A DNA stretch of 41,964 bases, taken from positions 1-41,964 of the forward strand of contig NZ_LSIF01000017.1 of assembly GCF_001556105.1 (NCBI RefSeq), read 5' to 3'. Under the pieces are notes generated by a model that saw only the letters and a list, made by a program, of their open reading frames with translations, was not told the DNA's origin and did not search any database. Positions within the stretch are counted from its first letter, which is position 1. Every line of letters begins with the position of its first letter. Below are positions 1-8,029 of this stretch, piece after piece. The position numbers and the translations under genes are program-made. This DNA is from Pseudoxanthomonas mexicana. Lineage in GTDB: Bacteria > Pseudomonadota > Gammaproteobacteria > Xanthomonadales > Xanthomonadaceae.

Positions 1-33
1 GCGATGGACTGTTCCGTCGGGCACCGCCGCGGT

Positions 34-603
34 TCAGTCGGCGCTCTTGGTCGCCGCGCCGGCCTTGAACAGCGGCAGCGGGTCGTAGGCGCCAGCCGCG
101 GCGTAGATGCCGTAATGCAGGTGCGGCGGCGTGCCCTGCGCGTTGCCGGTGGTGCCGACGAAGCCCAGCGTGTCGCCGGGCTGCACGACCTGTCCGCTGG
201 ACAGGTCCGCCGCCCAATCGTCCAGGTGCGCGTAGTAGTGGCGCTCACGGCCTGGCCCGATCACCCACACCTGCTTGCCGCCAAGTCCGCCGTCGCGCAC
301 CGAGGCCACCACGCCTCGCGTCGCACTGAATACCGGGGTGCCACGCCTGGCGAAGATGTCCACGCCCTGGTGCGTGCGGTCGCTGCCGCGTGGCGCGCCG
401 AAGGTGTCCGCGATCTGCCGCGTACGCACGCCCTGTACCGGCACCGGAAGTTCGACCGGTGGTGGTGCGCGCGCGATGTCCCACAGCATGCGGGCGGATG
501 CCATGAACGGTCGTCCCCATGCCCAGACGAGCAGCATGGCGAAGGCCACCAGCCACAGCAGCGACCACGCGAGGCGTCGCAGGCGACGGGCGGCCGGTCG
601 CAT
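34..603 (-). CDS. M23 family metallopeptidase (peptidoglycan endopeptidase), membrane-anchored
   Basis: 189 residues. A basic N-terminus and one hydrophobic segment (about residues 12-30) suggest an inner-membrane anchor with the rest in the periplasm. The LytM/M23 fold is recognised by HQGVD (H78, D82), the histidine of HYYAHL (H126) and HLHYG (H161, H163), the usual zinc and catalytic positions. The family cuts peptidoglycan cross-bridges or stem peptides. Because the metal ligands are intact, this is probably an active hydrolase rather than an EnvC-like activator. No LysM or coiled-coil region is present, so it is a minimal enzyme. It starts 8 bases after the stop of the DUF533 gene, so the two are probably cotranscribed. 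The substrate bond is not known. Confidence 0.85.
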   Translation of the reverse strand: MRPAARRLRRLAWSLLWLVAFAMLLVWAWGRPFMASARMLWDIARAPPPVELPVPVQGVRTRQIADTFGAPRGSDRTHQGVDIFARRGTPVFSATRGVVASVRDGGLGGKQVWVIGPGRERHYYAHLDDWAADLSSGQVVQPGDTLGFVGTTGNAQGTPPHLHYGIYAAAGAYDPLPLFKAGAATKSAD

Positions 604-611
604 CGGGTGGA

Positions 612-1241
612 TCAGGCCTGCGGCTGCGCGAGCTGGCGTTCCAGTTGCGCCTTCAGCGCGGGGGCCAGCTTCAGTTGTTTCGCCAGTTCATCCAGGTAGG
701 CGCGCTCCATGAAGTTCTGCTCGTCGGCCACCATCAGGCTGGCCAGGTACATCTCGGAGGCGATCTCCGGCGTGCTGCCGGCGCGCGCTACTTCGGCCGG
801 ATCCAGCGGTTTCTCCAGTTCGGCCTGCATCCACTGCTGGAGGTCGGCATCGGTGCCGACACGGGAGAACTCGCCTTCGATCACCTCACGTTCGCGCGCG
901 TCGATATGGCCGTCGGCCTTGGCGGCCGCGACCAGCGCCTTGAGGATGGCCTGGCTGTGCAGCTCCGCCTGCGGCGGCGGCAGGCGATCGACCGTCTGCG
1001 GCTGCGCGCCGGCGGCGAATCCGCCTTGCTGCTGCTTGTAGTCGCCGTACGCGCGATACGCCATCACGCCGATCGCGGCCAGACCACCGTACGTGGCCAG
1101 CTTGCGCGTGGTCTTGTTCTTGCCCAGCAGCAGGCCGAGTGCGCCGCCGCTGATCGCGCCCTTGCCGAAGTCGGCGTTGAGCACGCTGCCGCTGCCGCTG
1201 GAGGATTTCAGCAGATGGTCGAGAAAACCCTGGATCTTCAT
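612..1241 (-). CDS. DUF533 / TerB-like inner-membrane protein (YebE type)
   Basis: 209 residues from the ATG at 1241; an in-frame extension back to 1343 is possible but lacks similarity to the family and runs into the HU terminator. A glycine-rich hydrophobic segment lies at about residues 27-62. A helical TerB-like domain follows, with the acidic motif KADGHIDAREREV at 108-120, which resembles metal-binding TerB loops. E. coli YebE has this architecture and is an envelope-stress-associated inner-membrane protein of unknown biochemical role. The M23 peptidase gene follows after 8 bases, giving a two-gene envelope unit. The function of the family is not established. Confidence 0.8.
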   Translation of the reverse strand: MKIQGFLDHLLKSSSGSGSVLNADFGKGAISGGALGLLLGKNKTTRKLATYGGLAAIGVMAYRAYGDYKQQQGGFAAGAQPQTVDRLPPPQAELHSQAILKALVAAAKADGHIDAREREVIEGEFSRVGTDADLQQWMQAELEKPLDPAEVARAGSTPEIASEMYLASLMVADEQNFMERAYLDELAKQLKLAPALKAQLERQLAQPQA

Positions 1242-1322
1242 GCGTGGCGCACCTTGTGTTGGGGGACGATGGATTATCTGCGGTCGGCATGACCGCTTCG
1301 CAACCGTGACCGATGACATGCC

Positions 1323-1355
1323 CCAAAAAAAACGGGACGGCATGGCCGTCCCGTT
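1323..1355 (-). terminator. Rho-independent terminator of the HU-like gene
   Basis: An 11-bp perfect stem (1331-1341 with 1345-1355) has a 3-base loop. On the minus strand it is followed by a run of eight T (1325-1332, overlapping the base of the stem). It lies 25 bases after the stop of the HU-like gene and upstream of the DUF533 gene, so it separates the two minus-strand units. Confidence 0.9.
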
Positions 1356-1379
1356 CAGGTCACGCGAGGTGCGCAGCGA

Positions 1380-1778
1380 TCAGGCCGCGGCGTCCTTCAG
1401 CTTCTTCAGCGGACGGACCTTGACCTTCACCGTGGCCGGCTTGGCGGCGAACCACTGCTCTTCCTTGGTGAACGGGTTGATGCCCTTGCGCTTCGGCTTG
1501 GCCGGCACGTTGACGGCCGTGATCTTCAGCAGGCCCGGCAGCGTGAAGGCACCGGCGCCCTTCTTGTTGACGGAAGCGTGCACGGCGCTTTCCAGCGAGG
1601 CGAGTACAGCGCGCACGTCCTTGGCGGCGACGGCGGTGGCTTCGGCGATGTGGGCGACGAGGCCCGACTTGCTCAGCGCTTCCTTGATCGGCTTCGGCGC
1701 GGCCGGCTTGGCGGCGGCCTTCGGTGCAGCTTTCTTGGCGGCCTTTTTCGGCGCGGCCTTCTTGGTGCTCTTTGCCAT
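1380..1778 (-). CDS. HU-family DNA-binding protein with lysine/alanine-rich N-terminal tail
   Basis: 132 residues from the ATG at 1778, which follows AGGACAC at a good ribosome-binding distance; a longer in-frame start at 1865 would overlap the likely promoter. The first 30 or so residues are almost only K, A and P (KKAAPKKAAKK repeats), like a histone H1 tail. The rest is an HU/IHF fold: helical start (IKEALSKSGL), LPGLLKI strand and the DNA-arm motif GINPFTKEE, in which the usual GRNP is GINP. HU proteins bend and compact DNA. The tail should add sequence-independent DNA contacts. Tailed HU proteins are known in several proteobacteria, including xanthomonads. The gene has its own terminator and a candidate promoter, so it is probably monocistronic and strongly expressed. 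Confidence 0.85.
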   Translation of the reverse strand: MAKSTKKAAPKKAAKKAAPKAAAKPAAPKPIKEALSKSGLVAHIAEATAVAAKDVRAVLASLESAVHASVNKKGAGAFTLPGLLKITAVNVPAKPKRKGINPFTKEEQWFAAKPATVKVKVRPLKKLKDAAA

Positions 1779-1836
1779 GTGTCCTGTCTCTACGGTCGAG
1801 TGGTTGGATAATCGGGCCGATCGCATCGGCAAGCGA

Positions 1837-1865
1837 AATGTAGGGCAAAGCCTTGGCGACGCCAA
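1837..1865 (-). promoter_or_regulatory. Candidate sigma-70 promoter for the HU-like gene
   Basis: Read on the minus strand, TTGGCG (1860-1865) and TACATT (1837-1842) are separated by 17 bases. Each matches the consensus at four of six positions. The predicted start site leaves a leader of about 50 bases before the ATG at 1778. Phased A-tracts lie directly upstream (1889-1914). Confidence 0.4.
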
Positions 1866-1888
1866 GAGCAGAATGGCACCAAAGCCGC

Positions 1889-1914
1889 TTTTTTTTCGCT
1901 TTTTTTCCGTTTTT
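1889..1914 (-). promoter_or_regulatory. Three phased A-tracts upstream of the HU promoter (likely curved DNA / UP element)
   Basis: On the minus strand three A-runs of 5, 7 and 8 bases occur at 1910-1914, 1900-1906 and 1889-1896. Their centres are about 9 and 10.5 bases apart, close to one helical turn, in a region that is otherwise very GC-rich. Phased A-tracts bend DNA and, upstream of a -35 box, can raise promoter strength or be bound by nucleoid proteins. The remaining bases from 1915 to 2029, after the EF-G-like gene, show no clear terminator. Confidence 0.5.
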
Positions 1915-2029
1915 CCGTCACCGCGCGTCGGAAATCACCGGTCGGCATGACGAAATCACCTCACGCACATGCATGGAAAGCGGCATCCGTCGCATGCCGC
2001 CGCGACCCGATGCCGCACCCCGGCGACGC

Positions 2030-4075
2030 TCAATCGTCGTCGTGCCGCGGCTTGTAGGCATCCACCAGTTTCTGCTGCACGCCGGGCGGTACGGGTTCGT
2101 AATGGCTGAAATCCAGGCGGTAGCGGCCCTGGCCAGCGGTCATGGATTTCAGTTCCGCCGCGTAGCCTTCCAGTTCCGCCAGCGGGACTTGCGCCTTCAC
2201 CACGATCTCGCCCCGCACGGCATCGGTGCCATTGATGCGCGCACGCTTGCCGGCCAGGCTGCCGGTGATGTCGCCCACCTGCGTTTCGGGCACGGTGACT
2301 TCCAGGTCGACCACCGGCTCCAGCACCTGCGGCCGTGCCTTGGCGATGGCGTCGAGGAACGCCTTCTTGCCGGCGGCGACGAAGGCGACCTCCTTGCTGT
2401 CCACGGCGTGATGCTTGCCGTCGTGGACGACCACGCGGATGTCCTGCAGCGGGTAGCCGGCCACGGCGCCGCTGCCCAGCACCTGGCGGACGCCTTTTTC
2501 CACCGCCGGCAGGAATTGTCCGGGAATGGTGCCGCCTTTCACCTCGTCGACGAATTCGAAACCGGCGCCGCGCGGCAGCGGTTCGATGCGCAGCGCGACC
2601 TCGCCGAACTGCCCGGCACCGCCGGTCTGCTTCTTGTGGCGATGATGGCCTTCCGCCTTCGCGCCGATGGTCTCGCGGTAGGCGATGCGCGGCGGTCGCG
2701 TCTTCACGTCCACCCCGTGCCGATCCTTCAGCCGTTCCAGCATCACGCGCAGGTGCAGGTCGGACAGGCCGCGGATGACGGTTTCGTTCACCTCGGGCTG
2801 GTGTTCGACGATGAACGCGGGATCCTCCTCGGCCAGCTTCTGCAGCGCGATGGACAGCTTCTGCTCCTGGCCCTTGCTGGCGGCCTCGATCGCCAGCCCG
2901 AACATCGGCTTCGGGAAGGACACCGGCGCCAGGTGGATATGGTCCTCATCATGGCTGTCGTGCAGCACCGCATCGAAGTGCAGGTCGTCCACTTTGGCCA
3001 CGGCGGCGATGTCACCGGGAATGGCCTGCTCGACTTCCACATGGTCCTTGCCCTTGAGCTTGAACAGGTGGCCGACCTTGAACGGTTTCTTGCCGTCGTC
3101 GACGAACAGTTGGGTGTCCTTCCTCAGCGTGCCCTGGTAGACGCGGAAGATACCCAGCTTGCCGACGAAGGGATCGTTGACGATCTTGAAGACGTCGGCG
3201 ATGACATGCGCGCGTGGATCGGGGACGGCTTCTATCGGCTGCGGGCCGCTGCCGTTGGACTTCACGAACGGCGGCGGGTTGGCTTCGGCCGGGTTCGGGA
3301 ACAGTCGCTCGGCGACGTCCAGCAGTTCCTTCACCCCGACGCCGGTGCGCGCGGAAGCAAAGCACACGGGCACCAGATGCCCTTCGCGCAGGCACTGCTC
3401 GAACGCATCGTGCAGTTCCTCGCCGGACAGGCCGCCTTCGCCCAGGTCGAGGTAGTGCTCCATCACCGTCTCGTTGATCTCGACCACCTGGTCGATGATC
3501 TGCTGGTGCCAAGCGGCGACGGCGCCGAGGTCGGAATCGCCGGTGGCACGCCAGAAGCAGTCGACCACCGCCTTGCCGTCCTGCGCGGGCAGGTTGAGCG
3601 GCAGCACTTCGGGGCCGAATTCCTCGCGCAGCGCCGCCAGTACGCCGGCGGCATCGGCGCCTTCGTGGTCGATCTTGTTGATGACGATGGCGCGGCAGAG
3701 GTTGCGTTCGCGGGCGCGTTCCATCAGGCGGCGGGTGCCGTGGGCCACGCCGGTGTCGGCATCGACCACGATCAGCGCGGTTTCCACCGCGGAGAGCGCC
3801 GACAGCGCCGGGCCACGGAATTCCGGGTAGCCGGGGGTGTCGATCAGGTTGACGTGCATACCGCCGTGGTCGGTGCTGGCGATGGCGGTGTCGATGGAAT
3901 GGCCGCGGGTTTTCTCGATCGGATCGTGGTCCGACACGGTGGTGCCGCGTTCGATGGTGCCTGCCACCTGGAGGGCGCCGCCGGCATGCAGCAGGGCTTC
4001 GAACAACGTTGTTTTGCCGGCGCCGGGGTGGCCCGCCAGGGCCACGTTGCGGATCTGTTGCGTGCTGTACGACAT
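2030..4075 (-). CDS. Elongation factor G-like GTPase (FusA2 type)
   Basis: 681 residues from the ATG at 4075, with GGAGGA about 10 bases upstream. The EF-G domain order is complete: G domain with P-loop GHPGAGKT (15-22), DTPGY (79-83) and NKID (133-136), then domains II-V. Two motif differences mark it as a paralogue of housekeeping EF-G. Switch I reads RGHSI where EF-G has RGITI, and DTPGH is DTPGY, so the catalytic histidine is tyrosine (Y83). EF-G-2-type proteins have such changes and have weaker or different ribosome activity. It stands alone, without the rpsL-rpsG-fusA-tuf context of true fusA, which fits an accessory role in translocation, recycling or stress. The precise role is unknown. 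Confidence 0.85.
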   Translation of the reverse strand: MSYSTQQIRNVALAGHPGAGKTTLFEALLHAGGALQVAGTIERGTTVSDHDPIEKTRGHSIDTAIASTDHGGMHVNLIDTPGYPEFRGPALSALSAVETALIVVDADTGVAHGTRRLMERARERNLCRAIVINKIDHEGADAAGVLAALREEFGPEVLPLNLPAQDGKAVVDCFWRATGDSDLGAVAAWHQQIIDQVVEINETVMEHYLDLGEGGLSGEELHDAFEQCLREGHLVPVCFASARTGVGVKELLDVAERLFPNPAEANPPPFVKSNGSGPQPIEAVPDPRAHVIADVFKIVNDPFVGKLGIFRVYQGTLRKDTQLFVDDGKKPFKVGHLFKLKGKDHVEVEQAIPGDIAAVAKVDDLHFDAVLHDSHDEDHIHLAPVSFPKPMFGLAIEAASKGQEQKLSIALQKLAEEDPAFIVEHQPEVNETVIRGLSDLHLRVMLERLKDRHGVDVKTRPPRIAYRETIGAKAEGHHRHKKQTGGAGQFGEVALRIEPLPRGAGFEFVDEVKGGTIPGQFLPAVEKGVRQVLGSGAVAGYPLQDIRVVVHDGKHHAVDSKEVAFVAAGKKAFLDAIAKARPQVLEPVVDLEVTVPETQVGDITGSLAGKRARINGTDAVRGEIVVKAQVPLAELEGYAAELKSMTAGQGRYRLDFSHYEPVPPGVQQKLVDAYKPRHDDD

Positions 4076-4281
4076 GAGGCCGTTCCTCCCGAAGGTTGGG
4101 GTCGAAGGGCCGTCATGGCAGTCCGGGCTGAGCGCATCCCGTGAGCGTGGCGCTCGGCGGGCGGTCATGGCGGACGGCCAGCATCGGCATGCCGGCAGAC
4201 GGGGTCAAGCCGCACTGCGGTACATGCCGTGAACCTCCACGGGTGTACCCTGCGCATCCCCTGACCCGATGGAGCACGATC

Positions 4282-4716
4282 ATGGCTTTGAAGCGTTACG
4301 CGGATGCGGTGTGGAGCGGCGACCTGCAGTCCGGCAAGGGCAGTCTGAGCACGCCGCAGAGCGGCCTGTTCGAAGGGCAGAACTATTCCTTCAAGACGCG
4401 CTTCGGCGACGAGAAGGGCACCAACCCCGAAGAACTGCTGGCGGTGGCCCACGCGGGCTGCTTCACGATGGCGCTGTCGGCGGTGCTGGGCAAGGCCGGC
4501 TTCACCCCGGACAAGCTGCAGACGCGCGCCGAGGCGACGATGGAGCCGGGCATGGATCCGGGACCGACGATCACGGCGATCAAGCTGACGGTGTCGGCCA
4601 GCGTGCCGGGCATCAGCGCGGCGCAGTTCGAGGAGATCGCCCAGCAGGCGAAGGCCGGCTGCGTGATCTCGCGCGCCCTGTCGGTGCCGGTGTCGCTGGA
4701 GGCGACGCTGCTTTGA
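4282..4716 (+). CDS. OsmC family peroxiredoxin
   Basis: 144 residues, ATG at 4282 with GGAGC upstream. This is the typical OsmC length. The two conserved cysteines are present, C60 in AHAGCFTMAL and C127 in KAGCVISRAL, as is the NPEELLA segment that precedes the first. OsmC proteins are cytosolic thiol peroxidases that reduce organic hydroperoxides through these cysteines and are often induced by osmotic or oxidative stress. The 206-base gap to the divergent EF-G-like gene should hold the promoters of both; I see no strong consensus boxes there. The stop codon overlaps the start of the hydrolase gene. Confidence 0.9.
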   Translation: MALKRYADAVWSGDLQSGKGSLSTPQSGLFEGQNYSFKTRFGDEKGTNPEELLAVAHAGCFTMALSAVLGKAGFTPDKLQTRAEATMEPGMDPGPTITAIKLTVSASVPGISAAQFEEIAQQAKAGCVISRALSVPVSLEATLL

Positions 4717-5408
4717 CGGCAACCCGGGCCGCGTTGCTGGTGCATGGCGCCGGTGGCGGCGGCTGGGAGTGGAACCTGTGGCGCGGCGTGTTCGAGGCGG
4801 CGGATATCGCCGTCGTCGCGCCCGATCTGCAACTGGTGGCCGCGGGACTCGCGGCCACCGGCTTCGGCGACTACCTGCAGCAGGTGCGCGAGGCGTTGTC
4901 GGTGTTGCCACGGCCGCGTGTCGTGGTCGGCGCCAGCCTGGGTGGCCTGCTGGCGCTGCGCGTCGCTGATGCGGCCGATGCGGTGATCCTGGTGAATCCG
5001 TTGCCGCCTGCACCCTGGCATGCGGGCCTGGTCTCGCGTGCTTGGCCGGACATCGTCCCGTGGCATCGTCAAGCGCGCCTCGACGGCACGCGGCGCGCGC
5101 TGCCGGACACCGACGAGGCGACGGCCCTGTTCGCCTTCCGCCACTGGCGCGATGAATCCGGCGCGGTGCTGCGCCATGCCTACGCCGGCACTGCGGTCGA
5201 GCGCCCGGCGTGTCCGGTGCTGTTCGTGCTGTCGCAGGCGGATGACGACATCGCGCCGGTGATTACGTCGTCGATGGCGGCCGCATGGTCGTCTGAGGTG
5301 TTGCAAACGGTTTCTCCTTCCCATGTCGGGCCGCTGCTGGACCGGCACGCGCACGGGATCGCCGCGCAAGCTGTCGAGTGGCTAAACCGCGCGGGGCGCA
5401 ACGGCTGA
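4713..5408 (+). CDS. Alpha/beta hydrolase fold protein
   Basis: 231 residues if it starts at TTG 4713, which overlaps the OsmC stop as TTGA; a GTG at 4740 is the next choice. There is no ATG near the start of the fold. It opens with an oxyanion-hole motif HGAGGGG, has the nucleophile elbow GASLGG (S75), acidic residues at 177-179 (ADDD) and a late histidine (SHVG, H204), so a Ser-Asp-His triad is plausible. The protein is short and lacks a large lid domain. The substrate cannot be told from sequence. The 4-base overlap suggests translational coupling to osmC, so a role in handling oxidised or esterified compounds is possible, but this is inference. Confidence 0.75.
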   Translation: MTATRAALLVHGAGGGGWEWNLWRGVFEAADIAVVAPDLQLVAAGLAATGFGDYLQQVREALSVLPRPRVVVGASLGGLLALRVADAADAVILVNPLPPAPWHAGLVSRAWPDIVPWHRQARLDGTRRALPDTDEATALFAFRHWRDESGAVLRHAYAGTAVERPACPVLFVLSQADDDIAPVITSSMAAAWSSEVLQTVSPSHVGPLLDRHAHGIAAQAVEWLNRAGRNG

Positions 5409-5477
5409 GTTCAGCCCGATTTCACCCGGTCGGGCCGAGCATGCAGCCACGCCACTCCGGCGTGGGGAGTACCCGAC

Positions 5478-6191
5478 ATGAAGCGTCTTTCCGTCGCCGT
5501 GATGGCCGTGGGCCTGCTGGCCAGCGGCGTGGCATCCGCGCAGACCTCGCAGCAGTACGGCACGTCCGACCGCTACGGCGATGACCCCTATTACGACTAT
5601 GCGCGCGTGGTGCGTGTCGATCCCGTCATCGATGGCGGCTACCAGGACACGCGAAGCGCAGCGTCGCAACGGTGCTACTACCGCGATGCCGACGATGTGT
5701 ACGCCCGCGACGGCTATCGCGACGATACCTACGGCAATCGCGGCTACGGCGACGTGTACGACAACGGGGACTATCGCGATGTCTACGGACAGGATCGCTA
5801 CGGCGAGCGTCGCGTATACAGCGGCGGTACGGACACCGGCCGCACGATGGCCACGGTCATCGGTGGCATCGCCGGTGCGGTACTGGGTAGCAAGGTGGGC
5901 GATGGCAGTGGCCGCTATGTCGGCACGGCGGTCGGTTCCATGGTCGGCGGCATGGCCGGCCGTTCCATCTACGACAACGCCCGGCGCAACCGCCAGGTGC
6001 AGCGTGGCCAGGTCCGCGTCTGCGATCCGGAGCCGGTGAACGACAGCCGCTACGGGGGTGACTACTACGGTGACGGCCGCGTGTCCGGCTACGACGTGAC
6101 CTATGAATATGGCGGCCGGACCTACCGCACGCGTACCGGTTACCACCCCGGCGACCGTATGCGTGTACGCGTGGACGTGCGCCCAGAATGA
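5478..6191 (+). CDS. Exported glycine-zipper 2TM protein with Tyr/Asp/Arg-rich regions
   Basis: 237 residues. A signal peptide ends near residue 22 (ASA-Q). Residues 27-115 are low-complexity and rich in Y, D, R and G, with about 17 tyrosines in short YRD, YGD and VYGQ-like units. A glycine-zipper hairpin follows (about 122-160: GGIAGAVLG then GTAVGSMVGGMAGR), the pattern of the Rickettsia 17-kDa antigen and related envelope proteins. A second Tyr-rich stretch leads to a basic C-terminus. There is no lipobox cysteine at the cleavage site, so it is not an obvious lipoprotein. It probably sits in the periplasm or outer membrane; function unknown. It is followed by its own terminator. Confidence 0.7.
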   Translation: MKRLSVAVMAVGLLASGVASAQTSQQYGTSDRYGDDPYYDYARVVRVDPVIDGGYQDTRSAASQRCYYRDADDVYARDGYRDDTYGNRGYGDVYDNGDYRDVYGQDRYGERRVYSGGTDTGRTMATVIGGIAGAVLGSKVGDGSGRYVGTAVGSMVGGMAGRSIYDNARRNRQVQRGQVRVCDPEPVNDSRYGGDYYGDGRVSGYDVTYEYGGRTYRTRTGYHPGDRMRVRVDVRPE

Positions 6192-6241
6192 TCTCCGCTT
6201 TGCGCGGACACCCGGGGCGGTAGGCAGGGCACTGCCGCGAG

Positions 6242-6264
6242 AGGGGCCGCAAGGCCCCTTTTTT
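6242..6264 (+). terminator. Rho-independent terminator after the glycine-zipper gene
   Basis: A 7-bp GC-rich stem (6242-6248 with 6253-6259) with a GCAA tetraloop is followed by a run of six T (6259-6264). It separates the glycine-zipper gene from the amidohydrolase gene. Confidence 0.9.
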
Positions 6265-6329
6265 GTTGGCGTTGCCGTTGTGCGCGTCACCACGCATAGT
6301 CCTGCGCTGGATCAACACGGGAGTGCGGC

Positions 6330-7994
6330 ATGCGGCGTCTGGCATGGGGGATGGGTGGATTGCTGGTGTGTGCGGGCGCCGTGCAGGCGCAGGTGCAGGT
6401 GATCACGGCGGCACGCGTGCACACCTCCGATCCCGCCAACCCGGTCGTGGAAGCGATGGCCTGGGATGCGCAGGGACGCATCCTCGCCGTCGGAGGCGCG
6501 AGGGAACTGCAGGCACGCTATCCGGATGCCACGCGCATCGACGTGGCCGGCAAGACGGTGATTCCCGGGTTGATCGACGCGCACGGCCACGTCATGGGTC
6601 TGGGCTATGCGCTGATGCGCGCCGATCTGGTGGATGCGCAGGACAAGAATGAAGTGATCGCGCGGCTGCGCGCCTTCGAAAAGCAGTTGCCGCCAAACGC
6701 GTGGTTGCTCGGCGGCGGCTGGGACCAGAACGACTGGCCGGGCAAGATGTTTCCCAGCGCAGCTGATCTCGATGCCGCATTCCCCGATCGTCCGGTCTGG
6801 CTCGAGCGCGTCGACGGTCATGCCGGCTGGGCGAACAGTGCCGCCTTGCGTGCGGTGGTGACGAAGGCGCCGCGTCCGCTGGACGGCGACTGGCAACCGG
6901 ACGGTGGGCGTATCGAACGTGTCGATGGCAAGCCGAGCGGGGTGTTCGTCGATGCGGCGATGGCGCTGGTCAACGCCGTGGTGCCGGCACCCGACGCGGC
7001 ATATCGCCGGCAGGCGCTGGAAAAGGCCACGCAGGCCGCCGTGCGCAATGGCCTGACCGGCGTCCACGACATGGGCGTGTCGCGCGAGGACCTGGCGCTG
7101 ATGAAACAGTTCGCCGACGAAGGCCGCCTGCCGTTGCGCATCGATGCCTATGCGGACGGCGATGGCGCCGCGTTGGCGGATCTGTGCGCGCAGGGTCCGT
7201 ACCGCCATGCCGGCGGTCGCCTGCAGATGACGGGCGTGAAGCTGTATGCCGACGGTGCGCTGGGCAGCCGCGGCGCGGCCTTGCTGGAGGACTACAGCGA
7301 CGATCCCGGCAACCGCGGCCTGCTGGTCACCGAGCCGGCGGCATTAGAGTCGGCGATGCGCAAGGCTCGCGGTTGCCGTGTGCAGGTGGCGACGCACGCG
7401 ATCGGCGACCGCGGCAACAAGCTGGTGCTGGATGCCTACCAGCGCGTGCTGGGCGATACCGCAAAGACCGATCACCGTTGGCGCATCGAACATGCGCAGG
7501 TGGTGGCGCCGGAGGAGTTTCCACGCTTCGCGTCGCTCGGCGTGATTGCCTCGATGCAGCCGACGCACGCCACCTCCGACATGCCGTGGGCACAGGATCG
7601 GCTGGGGCCGGTGCGCATCCGCGGCGCCTATGCCTGGCAGCGCCTGCAGGGGAGTGGCGTGAAGCTGGCACTGGGTTCCGACTTCCCCGTGGAATCGGTC
7701 GATCCGCGTCGTGGCCTGCATGCGGCGGTGACACGACAGGATGGCGAGGACCGTCCCGACGGCGGCTGGATGCCGGACCAGCGGTTGAGTGCTGCCGAGG
7801 CCTTGCGCGGTTTCACCGTGGACGCTGCGTGGGCCGCGCATGACGAAGCCGAGGTGGGCCGGCTCGCGCCGGGTCTGCGCGCGGATTTCGTCATCCTCGA
7901 CGAAGACCCGCTGGCGATTCCGGGCGAACAGCTCGACGAGCTGCATGTCCGTTCGACCTGGGTCGACGGCAAGCCGGTTTACGAAGCGGAGTAG
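6330..7994 (+). CDS. Secreted amidohydrolase (YtcJ-like, amidohydrolase family 3)
   Basis: 554 residues, ATG at 6330 with GGGAG upstream. A signal peptide ends about residue 21 (AVQA-Q), so the enzyme is probably periplasmic. The metal-binding HxH of the family is seen as DAHGHVMG (H85, H87). Later conserved segments include ATHAIGDRGN, RIEHAQ and LGSDFPVE, which supply the other histidines and the aspartate of the metal centre. The C-terminus (LRADFVILDEDPL) is the small beta-sandwich typical of amidohydrolases. YtcJ-like enzymes hydrolyse amides or cyclic amides, and few have known substrates. It ends in a perfect hairpin shared with the convergent phzF-like gene. Confidence 0.85.
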   Translation: MRRLAWGMGGLLVCAGAVQAQVQVITAARVHTSDPANPVVEAMAWDAQGRILAVGGARELQARYPDATRIDVAGKTVIPGLIDAHGHVMGLGYALMRADLVDAQDKNEVIARLRAFEKQLPPNAWLLGGGWDQNDWPGKMFPSAADLDAAFPDRPVWLERVDGHAGWANSAALRAVVTKAPRPLDGDWQPDGGRIERVDGKPSGVFVDAAMALVNAVVPAPDAAYRRQALEKATQAAVRNGLTGVHDMGVSREDLALMKQFADEGRLPLRIDAYADGDGAALADLCAQGPYRHAGGRLQMTGVKLYADGALGSRGAALLEDYSDDPGNRGLLVTEPAALESAMRKARGCRVQVATHAIGDRGNKLVLDAYQRVLGDTAKTDHRWRIEHAQVVAPEEFPRFASLGVIASMQPTHATSDMPWAQDRLGPVRIRGAYAWQRLQGSGVKLALGSDFPVESVDPRRGLHAAVTRQDGEDRPDGGWMPDQRLSAAEALRGFTVDAAWAAHDEAEVGRLAPGLRADFVILDEDPLAIPGEQLDELHVRSTWVDGKPVYEAE

Positions 7995-8000
7995 TAGTCA

Positions 8001-8022
8001 CGCGCGCCCAACAGGGCGCGCG
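8001..8022. terminator. Perfect 9-bp hairpin between convergent genes (no U-tract)
   Basis: 8001-8009 and 8014-8022 are perfectly complementary with a 4-base loop. It sits between the stops of the amidohydrolase (7994) and the PhzF-like gene (8030). There is no T-run on either side, so classical intrinsic termination is doubtful. The position suggests a bidirectional terminator or 3'-end protection. Confidence 0.5.
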
Positions 8023-8029
8023 CATTAAG

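Noticed and set aside
1853..4144. Long plus-strand open frame opposite the EF-G-like gene
   Set aside because: It is a GC-driven antisense frame with biased, His/Gln/Asp-rich composition and no known motif; the minus strand has a complete EF-G domain set.
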